In this document: positions 18,366 to 27,713 of the stretch, one piece after another | Position numbering within the stretch: the first letter of the stretch is position 1 | Layout of the letters: each line of letters opens with the position of its first letter | From: Methyloversatilis discipulorum | Lineage (GTDB): Bacteria; Pseudomonadota; Gammaproteobacteria; Burkholderiales; Rhodocyclaceae | NCBI RefSeq assembly: GCF_018780585.1 | Contig: NZ_JADMJL010000039.1 | Span: 1 to 40,834 of the forward strand | DNA length: 40,834 bases | Reading direction: 5' to 3' | Notes under the pieces: model-generated | Told to the model about the DNA's origin: nothing | Databases searched by the model: none | Seen by the model: only the letters and a program-made list of their open reading frames with translations | Position numbers and translations under genes: made by a program

Positions 18366-20105
18366 ATGCCCATGACGACCCGACCCCTCCTGCTCGCTGT
18401 CCTTCTTCCTCTCGTGCTCGGCGCCTGCGCGCAGACCGCCAAGAGGCCGCCGGTGGCGGCTGCGCCGACCGAGTCTCCGGCAGAGGCCGCGCCGCCACGC
18501 GCACCGCAGCTGCCCGAAATCGAACTGACGCGCCAGATCACCTATCAGCTGCTGCTCGGCGAGGTGGCGGCACAGCGCGGCGAACTGGGTCTGTCGGCAT
18601 CCGCCTATATGGATCTGGCGCAGTCGACCCGCGACCCCCGCATCGCCAAACGCGCGGCCGAAATATCTGCCTTCAGCCGGCAGAACGACATCGCGCTGCA
18701 GGCCACCCAGCTCTGGCTGGAACTCGATCCCGAATCGGTACAGGCGCGGCAGATGCTGACCGGTCTGCTGGTCAATGCGAACCGGCCGCAGGAACTCGAA
18801 CCGCAACTCGCCAGCCTGCTCGCGCAGGAGGGCAACCAGATCGGCGAAAGCCTGCTGCGGCTAAACCGTGTGCTGGGGCGCCTGTCGGACAAGGCCGAGG
18901 TGCTGGCCATGGTCGATCGCCTGACCGAGCCCTATCTGCAGTACCCGGAAGCGTGGTTCGCGCGCTCGCAGGCGGCGATGCAGGCGCGCGAGCCGAAGCG
19001 TGCGCTGGCCGATGCGACCAAGGCCCACGACATGCGCCCGGAATGGGAGCCCGGCCTGCTGCTGAAGGCGCAGGCCACAGCCGAAAGTGATCCGCACGCG
19101 GCAACCCGGCTGATGGGTGACTACCTGAAGAAGTATCCGCAGGCGCGCGACGTGCGGCTGCAATATGCACGTTCGTTGGTGGCCGAACGCAATTTCCCCG
19201 AGGCGCGTAAGCAGTTCGAGAACATCCTCGGCGGTGCGCCGAACAATCCGGACGTCGTGTTCGCGGTCGGTGTGCTGGCGATGCAGATGCAGGACTACGC
19301 CGGCGCGCAGACCTATTTCAAGCGGCTGCTGACGCTGCGCTATCAGGACATGAACCTGATCAAGCTCTATCTCGGGCAGCTGGCCGAGGAGCTGAAGCAG
19401 CCGGACGAAGCGCTCGACTGGTATCGCCAGGTCGGGCAGGGCGATCACTACCTCGGCGCGCAGGGGCGTTACGTTCTGCTGCTCAGCCGCACCGGGCGAC
19501 TCGACGAAGCGCGCGCTCACCTGCGCGATCTGGCCGCACGGCCGGGCGGCGACAAGGCGCGTTCGGCGCTGATGGAATTCCAGCTGCTGCGCGATGCGAA
19601 CCGGGTCGAAGAAGGTTACGCCGTACTCGAGGAGGCGCTGGTGGCGCAGCCCGACAATGCGGAACTGCTGTATGAGACGGCGATGATCGCCGAGCGGCAG
19701 AACCGCATCGAGGTCGCCGAACAGCGGCTGCGCCGGGTGATCGAGGTGAAACCGGATCATGCCCATGCGTATAACGCGCTCGGCTATTCGCTCGCCGATC
19801 GCAACATCCGCCTCGACGAGGCGCAGGCGCTGATCGCCAAGGGGCTTGAACTGGCGCCGGATGACCCCTTCATTCTCGACAGCATGGGTTGGGTGCTGTT
19901 CCGGCGCGGCGATCTGAACGGCGCCTTGACCTATCTGGAGCGCGCTTTCGCGATCCGCCCCGATCCGGAAATCGCCGCTCACCTCGGCGAAGTGCAGTGG
20001 CTGCTCGGTCGTCGCGAGGACGCCGAGAAGCTGTGGCGCACGGTTGCTGCACAGCACCCGGACAACGCCGCGCTGGAATCGACCATCAAGCGCTACATTC
20101 CGTGA
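18366..20105 (+). CDS. Outer-membrane lipoprotein with tetratricopeptide repeats
   Basis: 579 residues. The signal peptide ends in the lipobox VLGAC with Cys21 as the lipidated residue, and Gln22 after it fits sorting to the outer membrane by Lol. The rest is a helical solenoid of TPR-like repeats; the best conserved are HAYNALGYSLADRNIRLDEA and the following DDPFILDSMGWVLFRRGDL unit (about 460-510). The gene overlaps lolB by one base and is followed by ispE. TPR lipoproteins often scaffold envelope assembly; this one's partner is unknown, though its link to lolB suggests lipoprotein or outer-membrane biogenesis. An ATG at 18372 is an equally possible start. Confidence 0.88.
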   Translation: MPMTTRPLLLAVLLPLVLGACAQTAKRPPVAAAPTESPAEAAPPRAPQLPEIELTRQITYQLLLGEVAAQRGELGLSASAYMDLAQSTRDPRIAKRAAEISAFSRQNDIALQATQLWLELDPESVQARQMLTGLLVNANRPQELEPQLASLLAQEGNQIGESLLRLNRVLGRLSDKAEVLAMVDRLTEPYLQYPEAWFARSQAAMQAREPKRALADATKAHDMRPEWEPGLLLKAQATAESDPHAATRLMGDYLKKYPQARDVRLQYARSLVAERNFPEARKQFENILGGAPNNPDVVFAVGVLAMQMQDYAGAQTYFKRLLTLRYQDMNLIKLYLGQLAEELKQPDEALDWYRQVGQGDHYLGAQGRYVLLLSRTGRLDEARAHLRDLAARPGGDKARSALMEFQLLRDANRVEEGYAVLEEALVAQPDNAELLYETAMIAERQNRIEVAEQRLRRVIEVKPDHAHAYNALGYSLADRNIRLDEAQALIAKGLELAPDDPFILDSMGWVLFRRGDLNGALTYLERAFAIRPDPEIAAHLGEVQWLLGRREDAEKLWRTVAAQHPDNAALESTIKRYIP

Positions 20106-20689
20106 TGCGGGTGCTGCTGTGTGCCGGCGCGCTGGCGCTGGCCGGTTGTGCTGCCCTGCCGCCGCCGGCTGTCGACGATCCGCAGGTGCTCGCGCTGCGC
20201 GAGCGTGCGCGTGACGCGGCCAATCCCGCTTTTTCGCTGAGCGGGCGCTTCGTTGTCAAAGGGCCCGAACAGACCGCCTCGGCGGCGCTGGACTGGCAGC
20301 ACGCGAAGGATCGTGACGAACTGCAGATCAACGGACCGCTCGGCAAGGTGCTGGCGCAGCTGGTGCGCGACGCGCAGGGCGTGCGCCTGATCGACGAGCG
20401 CCAGCGCGTCACCGAAGCGGCGACGCTCGACGAATTGTCGCGTGCGGTGTTCGGCGCCGAACTGCCGCTGTCGCGGGCCGCCTACTGGGTGACCGGTCGG
20501 CCGGGGAGCGCCGACGTGCGCGCGCGTGACGCAGCCGGGCGTGTCGCCGTGCTGACCGAACAGTCGTGGCGGGTCGAATTCACCGAGTACGACGGCGACG
20601 GCCCGGATGCGCTGCCGCGGCAGATCGACGCCAGCGACGGCGAACACAGCTTCCGTCTGCGTATCGACGCCTGGTACCCGTTGCCGTGA
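20105..20689 (+). CDS. lolB: Outer-membrane lipoprotein insertion receptor LolB
   Basis: 194 residues from an ATG that overlaps the previous stop (TGATG). LolB accepts lipoproteins from the periplasmic carrier LolA and inserts them in the outer membrane. It is itself a lipoprotein: signal peptide MRVLLCAGALALAGC with Cys15 as lipidation site. The conserved FSLSGRFVVK segment, WQH and the alternating strands of the half-barrel are visible, and WRVEFTEYD is the typical C-terminal strand. The adjacent ispE, starting within its stop codon, supports the call, since lolB-ispE-tRNA-prs is a standard order. Confidence 0.93.
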   Translation: MRVLLCAGALALAGCAALPPPAVDDPQVLALRERARDAANPAFSLSGRFVVKGPEQTASAALDWQHAKDRDELQINGPLGKVLAQLVRDAQGVRLIDERQRVTEAATLDELSRAVFGAELPLSRAAYWVTGRPGSADVRARDAAGRVAVLTEQSWRVEFTEYDGDGPDALPRQIDASDGEHSFRLRIDAWYPLP

Positions 20690-21582
20690 CTGCGCGTATC
20701 GACTGGCAGGTCTGGCTCGACGCGCCGGCCAAGATCAATCTGTTCCTGCACGTGGCCGGCCGCCGCGCGGATGGCTACCATCTGCTGCAGACCGCCTTCC
20801 GCTTCGTCGATTTCGGCGACCGCCTGCGCTTTTCTCCGCGGGACGATGGCGAGGTGAGGCGCGTCAACCCGCTGCCCGGCGTGCCCGAGGCCGACGACCT
20901 GTGTGTGCGTGCCGCCCGCCTGCTGCAGGCGGAGACGGGCTGCCGGCGTGGCGTCGACATCGAACTGGACAAGCGTCTGCCGATGGGCGGTGGCGTCGGC
21001 GGCGGCAGTTCTGACGCTGCGACCGTGCTGCTCGCGTTGAACCGACTGTGGGAACTGGATCTGCCGCGCGCGCGGCTGCAGGCGCTGGGGTTGCGGCTGG
21101 GCGCCGATGTGCCGGTGTTCGTGTTCGGTCGCGCCGCGTTTGCCGAAGGCGTCGGCGAGGTGCTGCAGCCGCTCGAACTGCCGCCGGCGGCCTATCTGGT
21201 GGTGGCGCCGGGCGTGTCGGTACCGACGCCACGGATTTTTGCCGACCCGGAATTGACACGAAATACCGAAGCTTGCACAATAGCGGACTTTGCTGCAGCG
21301 GCCGATTCGGCGGCGCTTTTCGGGCGCAACGATCTTGAGCCGGTCGCAGCGAGGCTGTACCCGGAAGTCAGACAGGCCATCGACATGCTGGCGGCACTGG
21401 CCGGGCGCGGCGCGGTAAGAATGAGCGGTTCGGGCGCGTGCGTGTTTGTACAATGCGCCGATCTGCAGGCAGCACAGGATTTGATGAAGGCGTCGTCGGC
21501 ATCGTGGCCGGCGGGCTGGCAGGGATTCGTTGCACAGGGGCTGGACGAGCACCCGCTGTACCGGATGTCTGCACAGGTTTGA
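20686..21582 (+). CDS. ispE: 4-diphosphocytidyl-2-C-methyl-D-erythritol kinase
   Basis: 298 residues from a GTG overlapping the lolB stop by 4 bases. IspE phosphorylates CDP-methylerythritol in the MEP pathway of isoprenoid synthesis, which feeds the quinone and undecaprenyl pools. Lys16 and Asn18 in APAKINLFL, the GHMP phosphate-binding PMGGGVGGGSSDAA at 99-112 with the catalytic Asp110, and the C-terminal MSGSGACVF are conserved. The region coding FADPELTRNTEACTIADF is noticeably AT-rich for this genome and contains a promoter-like sequence (separate entry). Confidence 0.96.
   Translation: MTARIDWQVWLDAPAKINLFLHVAGRRADGYHLLQTAFRFVDFGDRLRFSPRDDGEVRRVNPLPGVPEADDLCVRAARLLQAETGCRRGVDIELDKRLPMGGGVGGGSSDAATVLLALNRLWELDLPRARLQALGLRLGADVPVFVFGRAAFAEGVGEVLQPLELPPAAYLVVAPGVSVPTPRIFADPELTRNTEACTIADFAAAADSAALFGRNDLEPVAARLYPEVRQAIDMLAALAGRGAVRMSGSGACVFVQCADLQAAQDLMKASSASWPAGWQGFVAQGLDEHPLYRMSAQV
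21253..21281 (+). promoter_or_regulatory. Sigma-70-like promoter inside ispE
   Basis: TTGACA (21253-21258), a 17-base spacer and CACAAT (21276-21281) give a perfect -35 with optimal spacing and a four-of-six -10, in an AT-rich patch of the ispE coding sequence. It could drive tRNA-Gln and prs independently of the upstream operon. A second -10-like TACAAT is at 21449-21454, without a -35. Confidence 0.5.
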
Positions 21583-21623
21583 CACCGTGTGGCGCAAGAG
21601 CGCGACGCGGTCGATGCAGAGTT

Positions 21624-21700
21624 TGGGGAGTCGCCAAGTTGGTCAAGGCACCGGATTTTGATTCCGGCATTCGAAGGTTCGAATCCTTCCTCCTCAGCCA
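21624..21700 (+). tRNA. tRNA-Gln (anticodon TTG)
   Basis: 77 bases with encoded CCA. The acceptor stem TGGGGAG pairs with CTCCTCA (one G-U pair), the D stem GCC/GGC, the anticodon stem CCGGA/TCCGG encloses TTTTGAT with anticodon TTG, and the T arm is AAGG-TTCGAAT-CCTT. It should read CAA and, by wobble, CAG. It sits between ispE and prs, as in many Betaproteobacteria and Gammaproteobacteria. Confidence 0.97.
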
Positions 21701-21708
21701 AATTTGAT

Positions 21709-21741
21709 CGGGCGGGCCCGCAGGGAGTGCGGGCCTGCCCG
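21709..21741 (+). terminator. Hairpin after tRNA-Gln
   Basis: CGGGCGGGCCCGC and GCGGGCCTGCCCG form a 13-pair stem with a single G-U pair and a seven-base loop, starting 8 bases after the tRNA CCA. ATGTGTTTT follows. It could end the tRNA transcript or supply a 3' processing boundary; read-through into prs is possible because the T run is interrupted. Confidence 0.6.
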
Positions 21742-21774
21742 ATGTGTTTTCAGGGCAGCAGGCATGCCGACGGG

Positions 21775-21826
21775 TTGAAACCGGTCATCCGCCTGGAAAG
21801 AGCAGGACCGGTTCTCCCGGTTTCAA
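21775..21826 (+). promoter_or_regulatory. Perfect inverted repeat in the prs leader
   Basis: TTGAAACCGG (21775-21784) and CCGGTTTCAA (21817-21826) are perfect inverted copies with 32 bases between them, 31 bases before the prs ATG. The intervening sequence contains a further ACCGG. It could be an RNA stem in the leader or a paired operator; no known family is recognised. Confidence 0.4.
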
Positions 21827-21856
21827 TTCAGCAATCACCGAGTTTCGCGAGGCAGC

Positions 21857-22807
21857 ATGGCTTACGACAGCCTGATGATCTTTACCGGCAACGCCAACCC
21901 CAAACTGGCGGCGGATGTTGCCAAGCGGCTCAACATGTCGCTCGGCCGCGCGCAGGTGGGCCGTTTCTCCGACGGCGAAGTCAACGTCGAAATCCTCGAG
22001 AACGTCCGCGGCAAGGACGTGTTCGTGCTGCAATCGACCTGTGCGCCGACCAACGACAGCCTGATGGAACTGGTCATCCTGGTCGATGCGCTGAAGCGCG
22101 CCTCGGCCGGCCGCATCACCGCGGCGATGCCCTATTTCGGCTACGCCCGCCAGGATCGCCGCCCGCGCAGCGCGCGCGTGCCGATCACCGCCAAGGTGGT
22201 GGCCAACATGCTGCAGGCCGTGGGCGTGCAGCGCCTGCTGACGGTGGACCTCCACGCCGACCAGATCCAGGGCTTCTTCGACATCCCGGTCGACAACATC
22301 TACGCCACGCCCATCCTGCTCGGTGACATCTGGAAGCAGGAATATCCGAACCTGATGGCCGTTTCGCCCGACGTCGGCGGTGTGGTGCGCGCGCGCGCAT
22401 TCGCCAAGCGCCTCGAATGCGACCTGGCCATCATCGACAAGCGTCGCCCGAAGGCGAACGTGTCGGAAGTGATGAACATCATCGGCGACGTCACCGGCCG
22501 CACCTGCGTCATCATGGACGACATGGTCGACACCGCCGGCACGCTGTGCAAGGCGGCGCAGGCGCTGAAGGAACACGGCGCCGCCCGCGTGCTCGCCTAC
22601 TGTACCCACGCCGTGCTGTCCGGCGAGGCCGTCAATCGCATCCAGAATTCCGACCTCGACCAGCTGGTCGTGACCGACACCATCCCGCTGTCGCCGGCCG
22701 CCCAGGCCTGCGGCCGCATCCGTGTCGTGTCCATCGCCGAACTGCTGGCCGAAACCCTGCTGCGAATCAGCAACGAGGAATCCGTTTCGTCCCTCTTCAT
22801 GGAGTAA
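21857..22807 (+). CDS. prs: Ribose-phosphate pyrophosphokinase
   Basis: 316 residues, the standard class I size. It makes PRPP from ribose 5-phosphate and ATP, the precursor for purines, pyrimidines, histidine, tryptophan and NAD. The N-terminal [10 protein letters not shown], the flexible-loop segment [14 protein letters not shown], and the PRPP-binding loop DDMVDTAGT at 221-229 are all intact. It lies between tRNA-Gln and rplY, a conserved order, with a 156-base leader after the tRNA that carries two possible structures listed separately. Confidence 0.97.
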   Translation: MAYDSLMIFTGNANPKLAADVAKRLNMSLGRAQVGRFSDGEVNVEILENVRGKDVFVLQSTCAPTNDSLMELVILVDALKRASAGRITAAMPYFGYARQDRRPRSARVPITAKVVANMLQAVGVQRLLTVDLHADQIQGFFDIPVDNIYATPILLGDIWKQEYPNLMAVSPDVGGVVRARAFAKRLECDLAIIDKRRPKANVSEVMNIIGDVTGRTCVIMDDMVDTAGTLCKAAQALKEHGAARVLAYCTHAVLSGEAVNRIQNSDLDQLVVTDTIPLSPAAQACGRIRVVSIAELLAETLLRISNEESVSSLFME

Positions 22808-22824
22808 TTGAAGCGGGACACCCC

Positions 22825-22848
22825 GGGTCGCCTGGTCGCGGGCGACCC
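22825..22848 (+). promoter_or_regulatory. Hairpin between prs and rplY
   Basis: GGGTCGCC and GGCGACCC form a perfect eight-pair stem with an eight-base loop, 20 bases before the rplY ATG and just ahead of its ribosome-binding site (ccaggag). With no T run it is more likely a leader or mRNA-processing structure than a terminator. Confidence 0.4.
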
Positions 22849-22868
22849 TTCATCCACCAGGAGTCATC

Positions 22869-23477
22869 ATGTCCATCGAAATGAACGTCAAGAAGCGCGA
22901 TGCGCAGGGCACCGGAGCGAGCCGCCGCCTGCGTCGCGCCGACCAGGTCCCGGCCATCATCTACGGCGGCGACAAGCCCGCCACGCCGATCACGCTCGAC
23001 CACAACGAAATCTTCCACGCCCTGCGCAAGGAAGCTTTCCATGCATCCGTGCTGACGCTGAACGTCGAAGGCACGAAGGAAACCGTGCTGCTGCGCGACA
23101 CCCAGATGCACGCCTACAAGCTGCAGGTGCTGCACGTCGACTTCCAGCGCGTCGATGCCACGCACAAGCTGCACACCAAGGTGCCGTTCCACTTCGTCAA
23201 TGCCGACGCGGCCCCGGGCGTCAAGCTGCAGGGTGGCATCGTGTCGCACGTGATGAACGAACTGGACGTGCAGTGCCTGCCGAGCCAGCTGCCGGAATTC
23301 ATCGAAGTCGACCTGTCCGGCCTGTCGGTCGGCCAGTCGATCCACGTGTCGCAGATCAAGCTGCCGGCCGGCGTCGAGGCGCTGACCCACGGCACCGACC
23401 CGGTGATCGTCACGCTGACGCTGCCGCGCGGCGCCAAGGCTGACGAAGCCGCGGCCGAAGGCGGCGAAGAGAAGTAA
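22869..23477 (+). CDS. rplY: 50S ribosomal protein L25 (long CTC/TL5 form)
   Basis: 202 residues: an N-terminal 5S-rRNA-binding L25 domain (about 1-95; [18 protein letters not shown] is characteristic) followed by the beta-rich TL5/CTC domain and an acidic, alanine-rich tail ([13 protein letters not shown]). The long two-domain form is usual outside the enterics, whose L25 is only the N-terminal part. A good ribosome-binding site (caggag) precedes the ATG. It lies with pth, a frequent pairing of translation genes. Confidence 0.96.
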   Translation: MSIEMNVKKRDAQGTGASRRLRRADQVPAIIYGGDKPATPITLDHNEIFHALRKEAFHASVLTLNVEGTKETVLLRDTQMHAYKLQVLHVDFQRVDATHKLHTKVPFHFVNADAAPGVKLQGGIVSHVMNELDVQCLPSQLPEFIEVDLSGLSVGQSIHVSQIKLPAGVEALTHGTDPVIVTLTLPRGAKADEAAAEGGEEK

Positions 23478-23486
23478 GCACAGGCG

Positions 23487-24113
23487 ATGTCCGGGAACGG
23501 TTCCAAAGCCGTGCCCCGGCTCGTCGTCGGACTGGGCAACCCCGGTCCGGACTATTCCGAAACCCGGCACAACGCCGGGTTTTGGTTTTGTGAGGGGCTG
23601 GCACGCAAGCTGGGCGTTACGCTCAACCGTGAAGCGCGATTCAACGGCTTCACCGGTTCGTCGCGTGCCGATGGCATCACGATACTGCTGCCGCAGACCT
23701 TCATGAACCGCTCCGGCCAGTCGGTCGGCGCGCTCGCCCGCTTCTTCCGCATCGCACCGGCTGAAATACTGGTGGTGCACGATGAGCTCGACATCCAGCC
23801 GGGCGAACTGCGCCTGAAATTCGGCGGTGGCCTCGGCGGTCACAACGGACTGAAAGACATCAGCGCCCATCTGGCCACGCACGACTACTGGCGGCTGCGC
23901 ATCGGCATCGGACATCCGCGTCAGCTGGCGCCGGGGTCGGAAGTGGCCGACTATGTACTGAACCGTCCGCGCATCGAGGAACAGCGCGACATCGACGCCG
24001 CCATCGAGCGCGCGCTCGACGCCTGGCCGATGATTGCCGCCGGCGACTGGACGCGTGTGTCCACCCTGCTCAATGCGAAGCCCGGCGCCGGCAAGGCGCC
24101 CAAGAGTGCCTAA
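23487..24113 (+). CDS. pth: Peptidyl-tRNA hydrolase
   Basis: 208 residues. Pth frees tRNAs from prematurely released peptidyl-tRNA. The family signature LGNPGPDYSETRHNAGF (about 16-32) holds the catalytic His and the binding Asn; HDELDIQPG holds the acid, and GGGLGGHNGLKDI the second substrate-binding segment. The start is 9 bases after rplY. The first 10 residues (MSGNGSKAVP) are an ordinary variable tail. Confidence 0.96.
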   Translation: MSGNGSKAVPRLVVGLGNPGPDYSETRHNAGFWFCEGLARKLGVTLNREARFNGFTGSSRADGITILLPQTFMNRSGQSVGALARFFRIAPAEILVVHDELDIQPGELRLKFGGGLGGHNGLKDISAHLATHDYWRLRIGIGHPRQLAPGSEVADYVLNRPRIEEQRDIDAAIERALDAWPMIAAGDWTRVSTLLNAKPGAGKAPKSA

Positions 24114-24128
24114 TCAAGGAATCCAGAC

Positions 24129-25220
24129 ATGAGCCTCAAATGCGGCATCGTCGGCCTGCCCAACGTCGGCAAGTCCACGCTTTTCAATGCGCTCACCAAG
24201 GCCGGTATCGCCGCCGAGAACTACCCGTTCTGCACGATCGAGCCCAACGTCGGCATCGTCGAGGTGCCGGACCCGCGTCTGGCGCAGCTTTCCGAAATCG
24301 TGAAGCCGCAGAAGATACAGCCGGCCATCGTCGAATTCGTCGACATCGCCGGTCTGGTCGCTGGCGCCAGCAAGGGCGAAGGCCTGGGCAACCAGTTCCT
24401 CGCCAACATCCGTGAAACCGACGCCATCGTGAACGTCGTGCGCTGCTTCGACGACGAGAACGTGGTGCACGTGAATGGCCGCGTCGACCCGATCGCCGAC
24501 ATCGAAACCATCGTGACCGAACTGGCGCTGGCCGACCTCGCCGCCGTCGAGCGCACCATCGCGCGCGACACCAAGAAGGCGCGCGCCGGCGACAAGGAAG
24601 CCGCCAAGCTGGTCGCCGTGCTGGAAAAGCTGCTGCCGCACCTGAACGAAGGCAAGCCGGCGCGCACGCTGAACCTGTCGGACGACGACAAGGCCATCGT
24701 CAAACCGATGTGCCTGCTGACGATCAAGCCGGCCATGTATGTCGGCAACGTGCTCGAGGACGGTTTCGAGAACAATCCCTATCTCGACCGCCTGCGTGAA
24801 TTCGCGGGAAAGGAAGGCGCGCCGGTGGTGGCCGTGTGCGCGAAGATCGAAGCCGAACTGGCCGACCTCGACGACGAGGACAAGAAGGCTTTCCTGGCCG
24901 ACCTCGGCCTCGAAGAGCCGGGCCTGAACCGCCTCATCCGCGCCGGCTACGACCTGCTGGGCCTGCAGACCTACTTCACCGCCGGCGTGAAGGAAGTGCG
25001 CGCTTGGACCATCCACAAGGGCGATACCGCACCGCAGGCGGCAGGCGTCATCCACACCGACTTCGAGCGCGGTTTCATCCGCGCCCAGACCATCGCCTTC
25101 GACGACTTCATCGCCTTCAAGGGCGAACAGGGCGCGAAGGAAGCCGGCAAGATGCGCGCCGAAGGCAAGGAATACGTGGTCAAGGACGGCGACGTGCTGA
25201 ACTTCCTGTTCAACGTCTGA
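24129..25220 (+). CDS. ychF: Ribosome-binding ATPase YchF
   Basis: 363 residues, exactly the usual length. It is an Obg-family P-loop NTPase that prefers ATP, binds ribosomes and affects stress responses. The P-loop GLPNVGKS is at 9-16, G3 is DIAGLV, and the base-recognition motif is the non-canonical CAKIEAEL in place of NKxD, which accounts for ATP use. A coiled coil and C-terminal TGS domain ([20 protein letters not shown] and beyond) follow. The gene ends the plus-strand cluster, with a strong terminator 22 bases after its stop. Confidence 0.97.
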   Translation: MSLKCGIVGLPNVGKSTLFNALTKAGIAAENYPFCTIEPNVGIVEVPDPRLAQLSEIVKPQKIQPAIVEFVDIAGLVAGASKGEGLGNQFLANIRETDAIVNVVRCFDDENVVHVNGRVDPIADIETIVTELALADLAAVERTIARDTKKARAGDKEAAKLVAVLEKLLPHLNEGKPARTLNLSDDDKAIVKPMCLLTIKPAMYVGNVLEDGFENNPYLDRLREFAGKEGAPVVAVCAKIEAELADLDDEDKKAFLADLGLEEPGLNRLIRAGYDLLGLQTYFTAGVKEVRAWTIHKGDTAPQAAGVIHTDFERGFIRAQTIAFDDFIAFKGEQGAKEAGKMRAEGKEYVVKDGDVLNFLFNV

Positions 25221-25242
25221 GCGCAGTGCCGTTCTGGCAAAA

Positions 25243-25276
25243 GCCCTGGCGACCCGTGGTCGCCGGGGCTTTTTTT
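25243..25276 (+). terminator. Rho-independent terminator after ychF
   Basis: GCCCTGGCGACC and GGTCGCCGGGGC form a 12-pair stem (one G-U) with a three-base loop, followed by seven Ts at 25270-25276. AAAA before the stem pairs with the start of the T run. This is the best terminator in the window. Confidence 0.93.
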
Positions 25277-25367
25277 CGTCCACTGTCGAATCTTCCGGGT
25301 CTGGTCCGTCTACCTCGTGTACCCGCATCACGGGCATGAGCGTCACGACAGACAGGAGGGTCGGAAC

Positions 25368-25865
25368 ATGATGAATACAGAGCCGCAGGATCAGCATCGA
25401 TGGCTGAGGCAGTTCGAGGGCGAATGGCGCGGAGTGAGCGAACCGGTGGCCGACGGGGCCGCGGACGACGCGTGCTGGAGCGGTAGCGAAACGGTGCGCG
25501 CGCTCGGCGAACTGTGGGTGCTGTTCGAGGGGCGCGGTGACATGCCGGACGGCAGCGCGGCCTACACCCTGATGACCCTGGGCTTCGACCCCGCACGCGG
25601 AAACGGAGGCCGCTTCGTCGGCAACTGGGCAGGGTCGATGATGACGACGCTGTGGCAGTACGAGGGCGAACTGGACGCAGCCGGCCGCGTGCTGTCCCTG
25701 TACAGCGAAGGGCCGGCCTTCTCGGGCAGCGGCACCGCGCGCTACCGTGACACGATAGAGGTCGTAGGTCCGGACGAACGCACGCTGTCTTCGCACATGG
25801 AGGACGCCGCCGGCAACTGGGTGCCCATCATGCGCATCCGTTACCGCCGGCAGCAGGGTGCGTGA
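25368..25865 (+). CDS. DUF1579-like protein of unknown function
   Basis: 165 residues from the ATG at 25368, preceded by a good ribosome-binding site (gacaggaggg); the in-frame GTG at 25317 would add 17 His/Arg-rich residues. No signal peptide or membrane segment. The pattern QFEGEWRGVSEPVAD, ELWVLFEGRGDMPDG, YTLMTLGFDPARG, GRFVGNWAGSMM and LYSEGP is that of the DUF1579 group, lipocalin-like beta-barrels often annotated as uncharacterised. It stands alone after the ychF terminator and is convergent with the yyaL-type gene. Function not assigned. Confidence 0.8.
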   Translation: MMNTEPQDQHRWLRQFEGEWRGVSEPVADGAADDACWSGSETVRALGELWVLFEGRGDMPDGSAAYTLMTLGFDPARGNGGRFVGNWAGSMMTTLWQYEGELDAAGRVLSLYSEGPAFSGSGTARYRDTIEVVGPDERTLSSHMEDAAGNWVPIMRIRYRRQQGA

Positions 25866-25889
25866 GCGACGCGCCCGCGCCGTCGCTCA
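25863..25889. terminator. Hairpin formed by the two convergent stop codons
   Basis: TGAGCGACG (25863-25871) and CGTCGCTCA (25881-25889) are perfect nine-base inverted copies with a nine-base loop. The left half begins with the plus-strand gene's TGA and the right half ends with the minus-strand gene's TGA. No T run follows, so strength is uncertain. Confidence 0.45.
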
Positions 25890-27713
25890 ACGTCCCTCGT
25901 CCAGCCAGCGCGCGGCCATGAGCAGGCGGGTATGGCTGGCCGGGTCGGCCCGCACGGTGGCGGCGAACAGGCGCACGCAGCGTTCGGCCGCGTTCACGTA
26001 GCGCGTGTTGCCGGTACGCCGTGCCAGCCTGATCAAGGCCAGCGCGGCGACGCCGTTGCCACCGGGCGTGGCGGCGTCGAGCGCGGGTTTGCTGCGGTGG
26101 AACAGCGGCAGCGCATCGTGGGCGGTGAAGAAGAAACCGCCCCTGTCGTCGTCTTCGAAACGCAGCAGCATCACCTCGGCCAGCTGTGTGGCGAAGGCGA
26201 GGTCGCCGTCGTGCGGCATCGCTTCGTGCAGCGTCAGTGCGGCATCCAGCAGGAAGGCGTGGTCGTCGAGAAAGCCGTCGATGCCGGGCAGCGACTGCAG
26301 GCGGTCGGCGCCGCCCACGTCGTCGCGCCAGCGTGCCGCGCGCAGCGCGTCGAAGCTCGTGCGCGCGGCCTCCAGCCAGTCGCTGCGGCCGAATACGGCG
26401 CCGGCATGCGCGAGAGCTTTCACCATGAGCGCGTTCCAGGCGGTCGGTGTCTTGCTGTCGCGCGCAGCGCGCTCACGGTCGTCGCGTCTGTTCAGCAGGC
26501 GGCCCCGGGCGCCGTCGATCACCGCCTGCACCGCCGCCAGCGGTTGATCGAAGGTGTCGGCCAGCTTTTCGGCGCTGCGCGCGACGCGCAGATGCCAAGA
26601 CTTTCCTTCGAAGCCGGGCGGGTCGATCAGACCCCAGTGCGCGGCGCACAGATCCCATTCGACCGGCGAGAGCACTTCACGTAGTGCCGCGTTCTCCCAC
26701 ACATAGACGCCGCCTTCCCGACCCGCAGCGTCGTCCGCCGCCTGCGCGCTGCAGAACAGTCCGTCGTCGCTGCGCATTTCTCGCATGGCCCAGTCGACCG
26801 TCATTTCGGCTGCGCGCCGGAACAGCCCGTCGCCGGTCGCCTTCCAGGCGTCAGCGAAGAGCGGCAGCAGCATGGCGCTGTCGCACAGCATCTTCTCGAA
26901 GTGCGGGATGTGCCAGGCCGGGTCGACGCTGTAGCGGAAGAAGCCGCCGCCGAGCTGATCGAACAGACCGCCCTCGGCGATGTGACGCAATGATTCCAGC
27001 GCCATCGCGCGCGGCGACGGCGTGCCGATGTCGCTGTCCAGCTGCAGCAGGAAGTCGAGGTCGGTCGGATGCGGAAACTTCGGCGCGCCGCCGAAGCCGC
27101 CGTGCCGGGCGTCGAAGGCCACCGCCAGCTGCTGTATCGCCTCCTCCTGCACCGACGGGTCCAGCGGCGCGCCGGTCGGCTGCGGCAGGGCGGCGCTCAG
27201 CGCCGCAATCAGCGCTTCGTCCTGGCGCGCCAGATCGGCGCGCCTTTCGGTCCACACGGTGCTGACCGACGCCAGGACGTCGCGCAGCGCACTCTGCCCA
27301 CCGGACGCCTCGCGCGGGAAATAGGTGCCGCCGTAGAAGGGCACGCCCTGCGGCGACAGGAAGACGGTGAGCGGCCAGCCGCCGTTGCCGCGACGCAGCA
27401 GCTGCAGCGCCTGCTGGTAGAGACCGTCGATGTCCGGTCGCTCCTCACGGTCCACCTTGATGGCGACGAAGCCCTCGTTAACTGCGGCAGCCGTGGCCGG
27501 ATCGGCAAAGGATTCTCGCGCCATCACGTGGCACCAGTGACAGGAGGCGTAGCCGACCGACAGCAGGATGGGGCAGTCGAGCCGGCGCGCCTCGGCGAAG
27601 GCGGCCTCGCACCACGGAAACCAGTGCACCGGATCGCCAGCGTGCTGCTGCAGATAGGGGGACGATTCACCGGCCAGTCGGTTGTGCGGTGCGAGTGCGG
27701 TGTCGGTGCTCAT
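25887..27713 (-). CDS. Thioredoxin-domain protein of the YyaL/spermatogenesis-associated 20 family
   Basis: 608 residues from the ATG at 27713, which has a good ribosome-binding site (gaagga, 6 bases away). The family N-terminus [19 protein letters not shown] follows at once. A thioredoxin-like domain (about 10-180) carries CHWC at 58-61 in [11 protein letters not shown]; the rest (about 190-608) is an (alpha/alpha) barrel like those of glycan epimerases ([20 protein letters not shown] is typical). Biochemical role is not established for the family. An in-frame ATG at 27791 would add 26 residues that look like a signal peptide ([20 protein letters not shown]), so an exported form is possible. 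Confidence 0.88.
   Translation of the reverse strand: MSTDTALAPHNRLAGESSPYLQQHAGDPVHWFPWCEAAFAEARRLDCPILLSVGYASCHWCHVMARESFADPATAAAVNEGFVAIKVDREERPDIDGLYQQALQLLRRGNGGWPLTVFLSPQGVPFYGGTYFPREASGGQSALRDVLASVSTVWTERRADLARQDEALIAALSAALPQPTGAPLDPSVQEEAIQQLAVAFDARHGGFGGAPKFPHPTDLDFLLQLDSDIGTPSPRAMALESLRHIAEGGLFDQLGGGFFRYSVDPAWHIPHFEKMLCDSAMLLPLFADAWKATGDGLFRRAAEMTVDWAMREMRSDDGLFCSAQAADDAAGREGGVYVWENAALREVLSPVEWDLCAAHWGLIDPPGFEGKSWHLRVARSAEKLADTFDQPLAAVQAVIDGARGRLLNRRDDRERAARDSKTPTAWNALMVKALAHAGAVFGRSDWLEAARTSFDALRAARWRDDVGGADRLQSLPGIDGFLDDHAFLLDAALTLHEAMPHDGDLAFATQLAEVMLLRFEDDDRGGFFFTAHDALPLFHRSKPALDAATPGGNGVAALALIRLARRTGNTRYVNAAERCVRLFAATVRADPASHTRLLMAARWLDEGR

Noticed and set aside
21438-21707. 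A short frame running across the tRNA-Gln gene
   Set aside because: It overlaps the end of ispE and the whole tRNA and has no family resemblance.
22825-22848. Terminator between prs and rplY
   Set aside because: A perfect stem but with no T run and lying just before the rplY ribosome-binding site; kept only as a possible leader structure.
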